This document shows positions 34,694 through 44,517 of a stretch of DNA of 64,000 nucleotides, one piece after another. The DNA is from Caldisphaera sp046536515 (GTDB lineage: Archaea; Thermoproteota; Thermoprotei_A; Sulfolobales; Acidilobaceae). The stretch covers positions 1 through 64,000 of the forward strand of contig NZ_JAWDMQ010000001.1 in NCBI RefSeq assembly GCF_046536515.1. Direction: 5' to 3'. The position numbers and the translations under genes are program-made. Below the pieces are notes generated by a model. It saw only the letters and a list, made by a program, of their open reading frames with translations. It did not search any database and had not been told where the DNA came from. How positions within the stretch are numbered: the first letter of the stretch is position 1; the number at the start of each line of letters is the position of its first letter.

Positions 34694-34703
34694 GCTAATA
34701 AAG

Positions 34704-36362
34704 CTACGGGTTTTGAACATTATATATATTTTTATATTGACTTCTTATTGTTTTTTTATCAAATTTTCCAGTGCTTGATTTTGGTATTTCATTTACAAAG
34801 AATATCTTATCTGGAATTTGCCATTTTGCAAACCTTTTTGATAAATGCTCTTTTAATTCTTTTTCTAACTCATTATAGTCTTTATTTCTATACTGTTCCC
34901 TCAATACTACAAGAGCTATAGGTCTTTCTTCCCATTTGGGATGAGGTACTCCAACTACTGATGCCTCTAAAACAGCAGGATGTGCCATTAAGTAGTTCTC
35001 CAAATCTATACTAGAGATCCATTCCCCTCCGCTTTTTATTAGATCTTTAATCCTATCGACAATTTTAACATAACCATTTTCATCTATAGTTGCGGCGTCA
35101 CCTGACTTCCACCAATTATTAATAAAAGACTCTCTTGATCTCTCATCATTATAATACTGTTTTGCAACCCATGGACCTCTAATAATTAATTCTCCAATAC
35201 TTTTTCCATCCCAAGGTAATTCATTACCAGCGGGATCTATTATTTTTACTTCAACACCAAATATTGGTAAGCCCTGCTTTCTTGCATATTCGATTTGCAC
35301 ATCTTCGCTTAGTTGTTTAATTTTTATCTTTGGAAGATTTGCAGTAACTAAAGGAGTTGTTTCAGTTGCACCATATGCATGAGTTATATTAATTCCAAAT
35401 TCCTTCAGTTGCATCATAAGTGCCAATGGAGGTTCTGTGGCACCTGATACAAACCTTATATTATTCAATTTTGGTCTAGGTTCCATTTTTCTAAGCACTT
35501 CTAATAATGGAATTAATATTGCAGGAGCACCAGCTGCCGCTGTAACCCCTTCGTTAATTAAAATGTTTGCTAGGCTATCTGGTGTATATCTTCCAGGCAA
35601 GACTATTTTAGAACCCATCATTGTTGCAGCTATATGAGCTCCCCATCCGTTTGCATGAAACATAGGGACTATTGCTGCAAATGTATCTTCAGGCTTGAAA
35701 TTTAATACCCCATTAATTCCCCAACCATGTAATATCAAACTTCTATGAGAATAATAAACGCCTTTCGGTTTACCAGTAGTTCCAGAAGTATAACATGCTG
35801 TTGCAGCTGATTTTTCATCGATTTCCTCATAGTTCTTTTTAGGAGAATTGCTTTTAATTAAATCCTCATAACTATATACATTGTTTTTAATTTCTATACT
35901 AAGCTTTGTAGGATCATCACTCATTATTATAGAAAAATCAAATTTATTATTCTTCATCAATGCATTTCCTAATTCTAATAGACTTTCATCAATTAAAATG
36001 CCCTTTGCTTTAGAGTGCTTAATTATATAATCGAGGTCATTAATAGCTAATCTTTGGTTCAATTCAAGCATAACTGCACCGATACCTGTTATTGAAAAAT
36101 AAGACTCGTAATATCTATGATCATTCCAACCTAAGACCGCTATTCTATCACCTGGGTTAGTTCCTAACGATTCTAATGCACTAGACATTCTCTTTACGCG
36201 ATCGTAAACTTGACTGTAATTCATTCTATGAACTTTTCCACCTTGCAAATTTCTGTAAGAAACTACCTCTGTGTCGTAATGAACTTTTGATGCATATTCA
36301 ATTACTCTCCACAAATTAAGTTGATAATCATCATTCATTGTCGAGGGAAATCCCCTAATCAT
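34704..36362 (-). CDS. Long-chain fatty-acid-CoA ligase-like enzyme
   Basis: A 552-residue AMP-forming ligase of the medium/long-chain type. Motifs: CYTSGTTGKPKGVYYSHRS (P-loop), VPMFHANGWG, HAYGATETTPLVT, WWKSGDAATIDENGYVKIVDRIKDLIKSGGEWISSIDLEN and the C-terminal SSTGKFDKKTIR with the catalytic Lys. The layout resembles archaeal ligases annotated for fatty or 3-methylmercaptopropionate-like acids. AAAGGTGG lies 7 bases before the ATG and a TATA-like GTTTATATACC lies further upstream. Convergent with the ligase at 32714 (10 bases between ends). Confidence 0.85.
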   Translation of the reverse strand: MIRGFPSTMNDDYQLNLWRVIEYASKVHYDTEVVSYRNLQGGKVHRMNYSQVYDRVKRMSSALESLGTNPGDRIAVLGWNDHRYYESYFSITGIGAVMLELNQRLAINDLDYIIKHSKAKGILIDESLLELGNALMKNNKFDFSIIMSDDPTKLSIEIKNNVYSYEDLIKSNSPKKNYEEIDEKSAATACYTSGTTGKPKGVYYSHRSLILHGWGINGVLNFKPEDTFAAIVPMFHANGWGAHIAATMMGSKIVLPGRYTPDSLANILINEGVTAAAGAPAILIPLLEVLRKMEPRPKLNNIRFVSGATEPPLALMMQLKEFGINITHAYGATETTPLVTANLPKIKIKQLSEDVQIEYARKQGLPIFGVEVKIIDPAGNELPWDGKSIGELIIRGPWVAKQYYNDERSRESFINNWWKSGDAATIDENGYVKIVDRIKDLIKSGGEWISSIDLENYLMAHPAVLEASVVGVPHPKWEERPIALVVLREQYRNKDYNELEKELKEHLSKRFAKWQIPDKIFFVNEIPKSSTGKFDKKTIRSQYKNIYNVQNP

Positions 36363-36457
36363 ATCATAACCACCTTTGTCCCTTTATTTTTGTATTCAAA
36401 AAGGTATATAAACATTACATTGAAAACTAAAAATATTTTTTAAATATAGAAATAAAA

Positions 36458-38413
36458 TCATTCTCCTTTATAAATTGGCTTTCTTTTTTCTAAAAATGAT
36501 CTCATGCCTTCTGCAAAATCTTTTGAATCTGCTAATATAACCAGTTCGTTTAATGAGTTCTTAAGCGGGTTAACGAAAATTGATTTAGATGAATTTACTG
36601 CATTTTTAACTGCTTTTAATGATAATGGTGATATCTTAGATATTTTATTTGTAATTTCAAAAACAGCAATATCAAGTTGTTCGTCAGGAACAACTATATC
36701 TACTACTCCTAAGTTTTTAGCCTCATCCGCATTAATCCAATCTCCTGTTAACGCATATCTAACTATCTTCTTATTTGTTAAATAAATACCTAACGGAGAG
36801 GCTATAGGAGGAAACGCTGCAATAACTGATTCGGGTATTGAAAATATTGCGCTTTCCGTTGAAATAACTATATCTGATAATAAAGTTAACTCCATTCCTC
36901 CACCAAATGCGTACCCTTTAACTGCAGCAATAATCGGTTTTGTGTAATTTAACATTGTGTTAACTAAAGGCCATGCCAGCTCGTCAAGCCATTTTTTTGC
37001 TACAGAAGAATTAGTCCAATTTTTCATCATTTCTATATCATCGCCAGAACAGAATGAACTTCCTTCTCCTGTTAATACAACGGAATAAACTCTCTTATCG
37101 TTTTCTGCTTTTTCTAAAAATATCCTTATATTTTTCCAGACATCTTCATTTAAAGCATTAAGCCTGTTAGGTCTTCTTATAGTTATTACTGCATGGTTTT
37201 CCACTATTTCATAAGAAACTGGTCCCATATATTCTATAGAATATGTATAATCGAAAAATCCTTTTCCAGACTTAACTCCTTTTCCTGTATTCAACATATT
37301 AACTAAATACTGATTTGCTTTATATAGCTCGTATCCAGTTTCTTTATATCTTTTGTCTAATAAATTTATAATATTATCTAAACCATAATGGTCAGCATAA
37401 TACAATGGACCATACGGCCAATTCATGCCTAGCGTCATTGATTTTTCTATATCATTTTTGCTAGCTACTTCGTTTTCTATAAGCCATGCAGCTTCGTTTA
37501 CAGCTACAGATATTATTCTGGCTGGATTCAATTTATACATAGAATCGCTAGGTGCTAAAATCTGCTTTTTAAATATTTTATTTGTATATTTATAAAATCC
37601 CTCACCTGCCTTAGCACCAATTTTACCTTCTTTTACCATTTTCTCCAATATATTTGGAATGAAAAGCTTCTCTCCTCTTTTAATCATTTCGTTCAATGCA
37701 TTATAAACTACATCTATTCCAACATAATCCAAGAGCTCAATAAATCCCATGGGAAATCCTAATCTAAATCTAGTCATTCTATCTATGTCTTCTTTGTTAT
37801 ACCCTTCTTCTAGCATTATAATTGATTCAAGGAATGTTTTTGTATTAATTCTATTAACTAAAAATCCTGGAACATCTTTTTTGACCAGCACATAATCTTT
37901 TTTAATTTTATTTACATATTCTATAATGCCTTCTAATGTTTCTTTAGATGTTTCTTTTCCTAGTATTAATTCAATCAACGGCATTAAAACTGGAGGATTC
38001 ATAAAATGTATTCCTATAAATTTATCTTTTTTATCAATTGCTTTAGCCAAATCATTTATAGGTATTGTTGATGTATTTGTAGCTAAAATGGCATCCTTTT
38101 TTGCATATTCTAATACATTTTTAAATACTTTAACTTTTAAATCATAATTTTCAGGCACAGCTTCAATAATTAGATCGCAATCACTCAAATCTTTATAATC
38201 AGTAGACGTTTTAATTTTTTTAATTATATCATATATCTTTTCTTTTTCTATTAATTTTGATAAGCTTGATTCTATTTTTTTGATTGCATTATCTAATATT
38301 TCCTGAGAAACATCTATCATAACAACATCATATGAATTTAAGGCAGAAACCTCTGCAATCCCATGCCCCATTGTTCCAGAACCTATAATACCAACTTTTT
38401 TAATATTACCCAA
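36458..38413 (-). CDS. 3-Hydroxyacyl-CoA dehydrogenase / enoyl-CoA hydratase fusion
   Basis: A bifunctional beta-oxidation enzyme of about 651 residues. Residues 1-390 are the NAD-dependent 3-hydroxyacyl-CoA dehydrogenase (VGIIGSGTMGHGIAEVSAL; IDVSQEIL; IGIHFMNPPVLMPLIEL). Residues 400-650 are a crotonase domain (GSSFCSGDDIEMM oxyanion loop; GGGMELTLLSD and FSIPESV with both catalytic Glu). This order is the archaeal one, opposite to bacterial FadB, and matches crotonyl-CoA hydratase/3-hydroxybutyryl-CoA dehydrogenase of Sulfolobales. TTG 38413, six bases after GGTG, seems a better start than GTG 38422, which is inside that site. Confidence 0.92.
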   Translation of the reverse strand: MGNIKKVGIIGSGTMGHGIAEVSALNSYDVVMIDVSQEILDNAIKKIESSLSKLIEKEKIYDIIKKIKTSTDYKDLSDCDLIIEAVPENYDLKVKVFKNVLEYAKKDAILATNTSTIPINDLAKAIDKKDKFIGIHFMNPPVLMPLIELILGKETSKETLEGIIEYVNKIKKDYVLVKKDVPGFLVNRINTKTFLESIIMLEEGYNKEDIDRMTRFRLGFPMGFIELLDYVGIDVVYNALNEMIKRGEKLFIPNILEKMVKEGKIGAKAGEGFYKYTNKIFKKQILAPSDSMYKLNPARIISVAVNEAAWLIENEVASKNDIEKSMTLGMNWPYGPLYYADHYGLDNIINLLDKRYKETGYELYKANQYLVNMLNTGKGVKSGKGFFDYTYSIEYMGPVSYEIVENHAVITIRRPNRLNALNEDVWKNIRIFLEKAENDKRVYSVVLTGEGSSFCSGDDIEMMKNWTNSSVAKKWLDELAWPLVNTMLNYTKPIIAAVKGYAFGGGMELTLLSDIVISTESAIFSIPESVIAAFPPIASPLGIYLTNKKIVRYALTGDWINADEAKNLGVVDIVVPDEQLDIAVFEITNKISKISPLSLKAVKNAVNSSKSIFVNPLKNSLNELVILADSKDFAEGMRSFLEKRKPIYKGE

Positions 38414-38490
38414 ATTCCTCACCTAATACATAATTGTACATATTATATTTAAAACTATTTTATAACATGTTAATAACAAAATAGATTGTT

Positions 38491-39642
38491 TTATTTTTTA
38501 ACGGCAGTTATTTTTCCCATCAATGATTTTGCAATAACAAGCTTTTGTATTTCGTTTGTACCATCTCCAATCTCAATACCTTTTATGTCTCTATAATATC
38601 TTTCTATGTTGCTTTCTTTGCTATAACCAAAACCCCCCTCAACTTGCATTGCCAACCTAACCAAATCTACACCCCACTTAGCTGTTGCATACTTAGCTAT
38701 AGAAGACCACATAGGGTAATCTATATCATTGTTATCTATTTTTTGAGCAGCATTATAAATTAAAAGCCTTGATGCCTCAAGTTTTGTCTTCATTTCTGCA
38801 ATCATGCTTTGAACCATTTCATGTTCTATTATAGGTTTGCCCATAGTTTCCCTAATCTTTGCATAGCTTAGAGATTCATCGAATGCTGCCTGCATTATAC
38901 CTAGTCCCATAGCAGCAGTTACCACTCTTCCTTCATTTACTCCATCCATAACTATTTTGAATCCGTTATTTAATTCCCCAACCAAGTTTTCTTTAGGAAC
39001 TCTGCAATCTTTAAACAAAAGCTCGCTAGTCCCACTACCACGGACTCCCATCATATCTAGTTTGCTTATTTCTATGCAATTATTTTTATCTAAAACAAAA
39101 ATTGATATTCCTTTATGCCTTTCTTCTTGTTTCCCAGTTCTTGCAGCAACTAAGAAGAAGTCTGCATATGTAGAATTAGTTATCCAAGTCTTCCTACCGT
39201 TTATAATGAAATCATTACCATCAATTTCAGCTCTTGTTATTATATTTGCTGCATCAGAACCACAGCATGGCTCACTTAATGCAAATGCACCTATTTTACC
39301 TTTACCAAGTTTTGTTAAGTATTCCTCTTTTATTTCATCGCTTGCATAATGAACTAATGGGTATGCAACCATAGTGCCTGATACTGTTGCCATTATTGAT
39401 ATTGCTCCAGATACCCTAGCTAATTCTTCAACAACAACAACTGATTCCATAGTTGATAAATTAGGTCCACCATATTTATCAGGAACTCTTAATGCAAAGT
39501 AACCCATGCTTGATACTTGGTCTAAAATATCTTTATTGATATAATTATCTAAATCAATTTTTTTAGCAACAGGAGACAATACCTTTTCTGAGAATTCCCT
39601 AACTGAACTCCTCAACAAATCAATATCAGATTTTGCACTCAA
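38491..39642 (-). CDS. Acyl-CoA dehydrogenase (short/medium-chain type)
   Basis: A 383-residue FAD enzyme that introduces the first double bond of beta-oxidation. Motifs: FALSEPCCGSDAANIITRAE, GRKTWITNSTYADFFLVAART, KLDMMGVRGSGTSELLFKDC, GGFGYSKESNIERYYRDIKG. The catalytic base position, usually Glu in 'YEGT/GEGT', reads IEIGDGTNEIQ here, so Asp replaces Glu, and no Glu is seen at the alternative long-chain/isovaleryl position. Activity may be retained but slower or for another substrate. 68 bases upstream of the fused dehydrogenase/hydratase on the same strand. Confidence 0.85.
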   Translation of the reverse strand: MSAKSDIDLLRSSVREFSEKVLSPVAKKIDLDNYINKDILDQVSSMGYFALRVPDKYGGPNLSTMESVVVVEELARVSGAISIMATVSGTMVAYPLVHYASDEIKEEYLTKLGKGKIGAFALSEPCCGSDAANIITRAEIDGNDFIINGRKTWITNSTYADFFLVAARTGKQEERHKGISIFVLDKNNCIEISKLDMMGVRGSGTSELLFKDCRVPKENLVGELNNGFKIVMDGVNEGRVVTAAMGLGIMQAAFDESLSYAKIRETMGKPIIEHEMVQSMIAEMKTKLEASRLLIYNAAQKIDNNDIDYPMWSSIAKYATAKWGVDLVRLAMQVEGGFGYSKESNIERYYRDIKGIEIGDGTNEIQKLVIAKSLMGKITAVKK

Positions 39643-39877
39643 TTTAATACACCAATAATTTGTAACATTAAAGGGTTAATATATTAATTTAAGCTTTTTA
39701 TAGTTTTTTACTACTTTCTTCAACATTATTATAAATATTTAAATAAGAAGGGTTTTAAAATAAATTAGAGATTTTAAATTCTTTGAAATTTAATGCTTTT
39801 AATATTAAGTAATTGAATATCTTATTGTATACTAAGATTTATTAGATTCAACAATAAAAAATTATACAGGTGGGAAA

Positions 39878-41554
39878 GTGGTAGTATTGCACAGCAAAGA
39901 TGTAATAAATAAGTATGTTTCTGAAGGGTGGTGGGATAATATAACTCTTATAGAAAGATTCAAAAGAAATGTACTTAAAAACCCAGAAAGGTTAGCTGTT
40001 GTTGATCCGCCTAATAAAAAAGACATAACGGGTTTAGCACCTGAAAGGTTGACATATTTTGAGCTATACGAAAGAGTAAAAAGAGGGGCTTCATATTTAC
40101 TTGATCATGGAGTTTTCAAAGACAAAATCGTGTTAGTTCAATTCCCAAATACCATAGAACTTGTTTTGGCGTATTTGTCTATTTGGAAGGCTTCTACTAT
40201 AATTTCTCCTATACCATTGCAATGGAGAAAATATGAAGTAAAGAAAGTATGTAACATAATAAAACCTTATACCTATATGTTAATAGAAAGATATAAAGAT
40301 TTTGATTATCTTTCAATGTCTAAAGAATTAATGGAAAATGAATGCTCAAGTATTAAAAATATTATTACTTTATCACAATGGAGTGAAATTACAAAAAATT
40401 ACAAAATAAGAGATGATATTAATGAAACATACTTAGATGGAAACGATATTGCTACAATTGCCTGGACCTCTGGAACTGAAACAGATCCTAAAGCTGCACC
40501 ATTAACTCATAATAATTGGGGATTCTTAAGATTTTTATACGATGGAAATAGATACCCTGGAGCTATATTGAATGATGGAGAAGTAATAGCTGTTTCTTCA
40601 CCTCTTATTAATATGGCAGCCATTGGAGTTGGATTAGTTCCATGGATAATTATATCTGGCACATTAGTTCTTCACAATCCATTTGACCCTGTAATATTTT
40701 ATAACCAATTGATAAACGAAGGCGTTACTTTCACATTAATGGTCCCAGCTATAGTAGTATCTTTATTAAAGCAGGGTTTATTTAATCAAAGACTGAAATT
40801 AAAATACTTGGCTCAAGGTGCAGCTCCGCCACCTCCATGGACATTTGTTGAACTTAACAAACTAGGGATTGAGCCAATAAATATATGGGGCCAAAATGAA
40901 GGAACTGGACTATTTTCTACAAGAGAAAATATAGAGGACCTTGAAAAAAGATCAAGAGCCTTTCCATGGCCTCATAAAGGTTTAAAATGGTACCAAGTTT
41001 TTAATAATGCTATTGATACTAAAATTGTAGATCCTGCTGGAAATGAGCTAAAAGAGCCAGGGCAAATAGGAGAGCTATGCTATAAAAGTCCTTTCACTAT
41101 GGCATCATATTTTAATCAACCTGACTTTACAAAAAAATCATTCGACAATGAAGGATATTTTTGCACTGGTGATTATTTCCAAATAATTGATCATAGTACC
41201 ATATCATTTTACGATAGGAAAAAAGACATAGTTAATAGGGGTGGCTTCAAAATACCAAGCGCAGAAATAGAAGATCTATTAAAGAAGCATCCAAAAATAT
41301 TAGATGCTGCCGTAGTTGGATGGCCTGATCCAAGGCTAGGAGAAGTAGTTGCTGCTTTTGTTGTATTAAAACCTAATGAAGCTTTAGACTTAGAAGAAAT
41401 CAGAAAGTTCATGGAAGAACAACAAGTGGCTAAATATAAATGGCCCGAAAAATTGATAATTATTGATCAAATACCAAGAAATCCCTTGGGAAAAGCTTTA
41501 AAAAATATGTTGAGAGATAAAGTTAAAGAATTAAGTGAAAATCAATCTATTTAA
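39878..41554 (+). CDS. AMP-forming acyl-CoA ligase with variant P-loop
   Basis: A 558-residue ANL ligase. The P-loop is the variant AWTSGTETDPKAAPLTHNN, seen in some active ligases. The adenosine and hinge motifs are present (NIWGQNEGTGLF, CTGDYFQIIDHSTISFYDRKKDIVNRGGFKIPSAEIE), as is the C-terminal PRNPLGKALKNML with the catalytic Lys. The acid activated is unknown. GTG 39878 is the start, with GGTGGG at 39869-39874. It is divergent from the acyl-CoA dehydrogenase gene, with an A/T-rich region of about 235 bases between that holds both promoters. Confidence 0.82.
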   Translation: MVVLHSKDVINKYVSEGWWDNITLIERFKRNVLKNPERLAVVDPPNKKDITGLAPERLTYFELYERVKRGASYLLDHGVFKDKIVLVQFPNTIELVLAYLSIWKASTIISPIPLQWRKYEVKKVCNIIKPYTYMLIERYKDFDYLSMSKELMENECSSIKNIITLSQWSEITKNYKIRDDINETYLDGNDIATIAWTSGTETDPKAAPLTHNNWGFLRFLYDGNRYPGAILNDGEVIAVSSPLINMAAIGVGLVPWIIISGTLVLHNPFDPVIFYNQLINEGVTFTLMVPAIVVSLLKQGLFNQRLKLKYLAQGAAPPPPWTFVELNKLGIEPINIWGQNEGTGLFSTRENIEDLEKRSRAFPWPHKGLKWYQVFNNAIDTKIVDPAGNELKEPGQIGELCYKSPFTMASYFNQPDFTKKSFDNEGYFCTGDYFQIIDHSTISFYDRKKDIVNRGGFKIPSAEIEDLLKKHPKILDAAVVGWPDPRLGEVVAAFVVLKPNEALDLEEIRKFMEEQQVAKYKWPEKLIIIDQIPRNPLGKALKNMLRDKVKELSENQSI

Positions 41555-41875
41555 TTCCTAGATTATAAAACCCTAGGAGTTTTTGTTAAAATTTCTAATT
41601 TGTTTTGACAAACTAAAACAGTATCTGGATATCTATATCCTCCTAAACCATTTAAATACCCGTTCTATGGCTAGAACCATATTCTTCTTAATAATGGTAT
41701 TAATTTTTTTGAAACACTTGGGAGTTCATGAGTAAGAGTGTGTAGTTTACCTAAAATAGAATTCTAAACAATATCTTCTTTTATTAAATCTTAATTTAAT
41801 AAATAATTTTTTAATTTGTCAAAAAAATTTATATATTTATTTATAAAGGAAAATAAAGGCAAAAAGTGATAAAAA
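41555..41875. other. Intergenic stretch with a terminator-like hairpin, otherwise nothing recognised
   Basis: Just after the ligase stop, CCTAG...CTAGG (about 41559-41582) can pair and is followed by a T run, suggesting a transcription terminator. GTTCTA-tggc-TAGAAC near 41662-41677 forms a perfect six-base hairpin. Short open stretches on the reverse strand contain stops and match nothing I know. The last 60 bases are A/T-rich and hold the promoter of the VUT-family gene. Confidence 0.4.
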
Positions 41876-42634
41876 ATGAATCCAATGATTTATGCATGGA
41901 TATTCTGGATATCAGGAAATACAATAAGCACTGCATTTGGAGCATATTTAGTTAGAAAATATAGGAATACCTACGGCCTTCCAACACTAATAGTATTATA
42001 TTCTATTTATTCTGTAGGTGCAAATATTTTAGCATCAAGAATAACAATTTACAACATTATAATACCTTTCATAGTCTCGGGAGGTACATTAATATTTCCA
42101 TTCGCTAGCCAACTTGATGATATGATTAATGAGGTATATGGTAGGAAAAAAGCTTATACAGCTATTGCTGTTGCTTTAATAGCAAATATATTAATGGCGA
42201 CCTTCATTTTAGCTGATGCTATGTTACCAGTTCCTTCTTGGGAAGATGTTGCTAATAAATATTGGCTCCAGTTTATGGTAGCTGCTCCAAGAATAATGAT
42301 AGCATCATACATTGCTTTTGGGGCTGATGAGTTATGGAATGCAACCATTTTTGCTAAGTTAAAGATAATGGCGTATAAAACCGAAGAGGATTGGAAATCA
42401 AATAGAAGAATTATTGCTTTGGTTTTGACTAGAGTTACGACATCTGATATATCAACAATGATTATAGATAGCATCATATTTTACCCACTAGCTTTCTTTG
42501 GTATTTTAAATTTAAGTGTTGTCCTAAATATGATATGGATGGGCGCTTTAATGAAAATTATTTTAGCAATATTTAATTCTCCATGGTATATAGTTTATAG
42601 ATTGCTAATCAAAAATGTAAAAAGAGATTTTTAA
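41876..42634 (+). CDS. VUT-family transporter (queuosine/archaeosine precursor transporter, YhhQ-like)
   Basis: A 252-residue membrane protein with about six helices. The family hallmark is seen near residues 60-90: GGTLIFPFASQLDDMINEVYGRKKAY, the conserved 'D-x-x-NEVYGRKKA' segment. Bacterial YhhQ imports 7-cyano- or 7-aminomethyl-7-deazaguanine. In archaea the base is a precursor of archaeosine in tRNA, so import of preQ0 or a related base is likely. No archaeosine synthesis genes are adjacent. The transport role comes from family knowledge. Confidence 0.78.
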   Translation: MNPMIYAWIFWISGNTISTAFGAYLVRKYRNTYGLPTLIVLYSIYSVGANILASRITIYNIIIPFIVSGGTLIFPFASQLDDMINEVYGRKKAYTAIAVALIANILMATFILADAMLPVPSWEDVANKYWLQFMVAAPRIMIASYIAFGADELWNATIFAKLKIMAYKTEEDWKSNRRIIALVLTRVTTSDISTMIIDSIIFYPLAFFGILNLSVVLNMIWMGALMKIILAIFNSPWYIVYRLLIKNVKRDF

Positions 42635-42648
42635 TTTAAAATATATAA

Positions 42649-44517
42649 TTAATATAATTTAATAAAATTAAATCCTAGTTTATCGCATGTATGATAATAT
42701 TTTAATTCTTTTATTGTTTTAGAATAGACGTTTAATGCATTACTATTGTAACTATCTGATACCTTCATAAAAGATTTATAGTATTTAACCAAATACCCTG
42801 CCATATTAATTGTATTGTTTTGGATTGCTTGAGCAAAGAAATTCTCTTCAAAACCAATTCCATTAACCAAGTATACTGCGTTTAATGTCTTAGTAACAAC
42901 AGCGTTATTACTTGTTAATCCAACTAAAACAGCCCCACCATATTGATTTATTATCTCTAAAATGCCGCTAAATCCCCCTATAGCATTTAAATTATATTCT
43001 AAAGATTCAGTCAAGTTGTATTTTCCATTAATATACATAATTGAATATGAAGGATTCATGCTAATAGTTCCGTTTTGCAAATAGGTTGCATTATATGGTA
43101 TTATATATGGATTTGTAATTGGAGCTACAAAGAAATCATAATAAAAGCTTATAGGATAATTTGCATTTATAAGTAATGAGGAATTTAATAAACCTTTTTC
43201 ATAGGAACTCTCAGAGAATTTTTCATCCAAAAATGCGTATTGATTAAAATATGAAAACGTTTGCTTTGCAATAGTTATACCTGATTGAGCAGATGATGCT
43301 ATTTCTCTTCCATATTTATAATTTAAAATTGATGTATAGTTTATATAATAATTAGATGCTTCTTGATAATATATGCCTGTAAATCCTGGAATTAATATTG
43401 GTTGAGTATCAATTAAATTAGATTTCATATTAATTATTTTTCCAGAAATTAAGGGATTAGAACTATTTACCCAAAGCATTAATACACCAGATATATCCCA
43501 TGTGAAATATGGGCTTTGCATCATTTCTTCAGCTAGAATTAAATTGCTTATAGTAACAGATAATGTTACGTTACTTCCTAATGCTAATAGTGGAGTTAAA
43601 TCTATATAGTAGGGCATATGGAATGAAAGTGTATTAATAGATGTTAAAGGTTTCCAATAGAATAAATTGATTCCTCCAGTATAAATTGTCTCAAATGGAT
43701 TTAAAATACCAGCTAATTCGTTGTTGTAATAAACTTCTATATTTCTTATCGCTGGTTCATTAGCGTACCAAAATTCGTCGTCTTCTCCACCTTCTTCAAA
43801 TAATAACAACATAGATTTTTCGGTCCCATTGGGTATATTTAATGATTGCATAGCAATATCCTTATTAGGTGTTAAAACTGTGTATGAATACCCAAAACTA
43901 TTAGTAAATAATGGTATGAAATAGTTGGGTAAATTACTTGGTGGACTACCATTATAAAGATATAGAGTTACGTTTACTAGGTAATAACCAGTTATCCCTA
44001 TTTTAGGTACAATATAGTTGGGCAGCACTATTTGAAATTCAACTGGCCCAGATAAAAGTCTTTCAAATAAAGTCAGATCTACTTCCGATGTGGAATTTAG
44101 AATTTCTTGTGTTGACCCCCAAAATATTGGAGTACCATTAGCAAATATATAAAATGCCCTATCATACTGAGTTCCATTATGCTCACTTATTGAAACGTTC
44201 ATAAGTATTAAGCTGTAGTTTCCTCTTGGTATATTAATTATTTTATTATAAGGTATCATTCCACTTTCTCCAAAATATGCGTTCGTTGCTATATTAATGA
44301 CAGTTGGGGTAACGTTTGGAGGAATAATATTGAAAGCTTCAAATGAATAATAACCGTCATTTCCATTCATTCTTTTAATAATTGAAGAAGATATTGTAAT
44401 GTTTGCAATCCTTTTTCTATATAAATTACTATTAACTTCTGTATGAGCTAAAGGCAAAATATTTATCAACAATAAAGGGATTAAAATTATTATAGAATAT
44501 ACTATTATCCTTCTCAT
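42649..44517 (-). CDS. Secreted PNGase A-like peptide-N-glycanase
   Basis: A 622-residue protein with an N-terminal signal segment (IVYSIIILIPLLLINILPLAHT). It resembles plant/fungal peptide:N-glycosidase A: YDRAFYIFANGTPIFWGST, GYYLVNVTLYLY, FEEGGEDDEFWYANEP and IYTGGINLFYWKPLTSIN match the order and wording of that family as I remember it. The expected reaction is release of N-glycans from glycopeptides. The C-terminal half (about residue 350 on) is less conserved. The ATG overlaps the sedolisin stop by four bases, so both are co-translated and probably act outside the cell on the same glycoprotein substrates. Confidence 0.8.
   Translation of the reverse strand: MRRIIVYSIIILIPLLLINILPLAHTEVNSNLYRKRIANITISSSIIKRMNGNDGYYSFEAFNIIPPNVTPTVINIATNAYFGESGMIPYNKIINIPRGNYSLILMNVSISEHNGTQYDRAFYIFANGTPIFWGSTQEILNSTSEVDLTLFERLLSGPVEFQIVLPNYIVPKIGITGYYLVNVTLYLYNGSPPSNLPNYFIPLFTNSFGYSYTVLTPNKDIAMQSLNIPNGTEKSMLLLFEEGGEDDEFWYANEPAIRNIEVYYNNELAGILNPFETIYTGGINLFYWKPLTSINTLSFHMPYYIDLTPLLALGSNVTLSVTISNLILAEEMMQSPYFTWDISGVLMLWVNSSNPLISGKIINMKSNLIDTQPILIPGFTGIYYQEASNYYINYTSILNYKYGREIASSAQSGITIAKQTFSYFNQYAFLDEKFSESSYEKGLLNSSLLINANYPISFYYDFFVAPITNPYIIPYNATYLQNGTISMNPSYSIMYINGKYNLTESLEYNLNAIGGFSGILEIINQYGGAVLVGLTSNNAVVTKTLNAVYLVNGIGFEENFFAQAIQNNTINMAGYLVKYYKSFMKVSDSYNSNALNVYSKTIKELKYYHTCDKLGFNFIKLY

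Noticed and set aside
41590..41760. Possible decayed gene on the reverse strand between the ligase and VUT-family genes
   Set aside because: Short open pieces with stops; no ordered match to any protein I know, so no pseudogene call is made.
42154..42477. A 107-codon reverse frame inside the VUT-family transporter gene
   Set aside because: The forward strand has the family hallmark; the reverse frame has no supporting signals.
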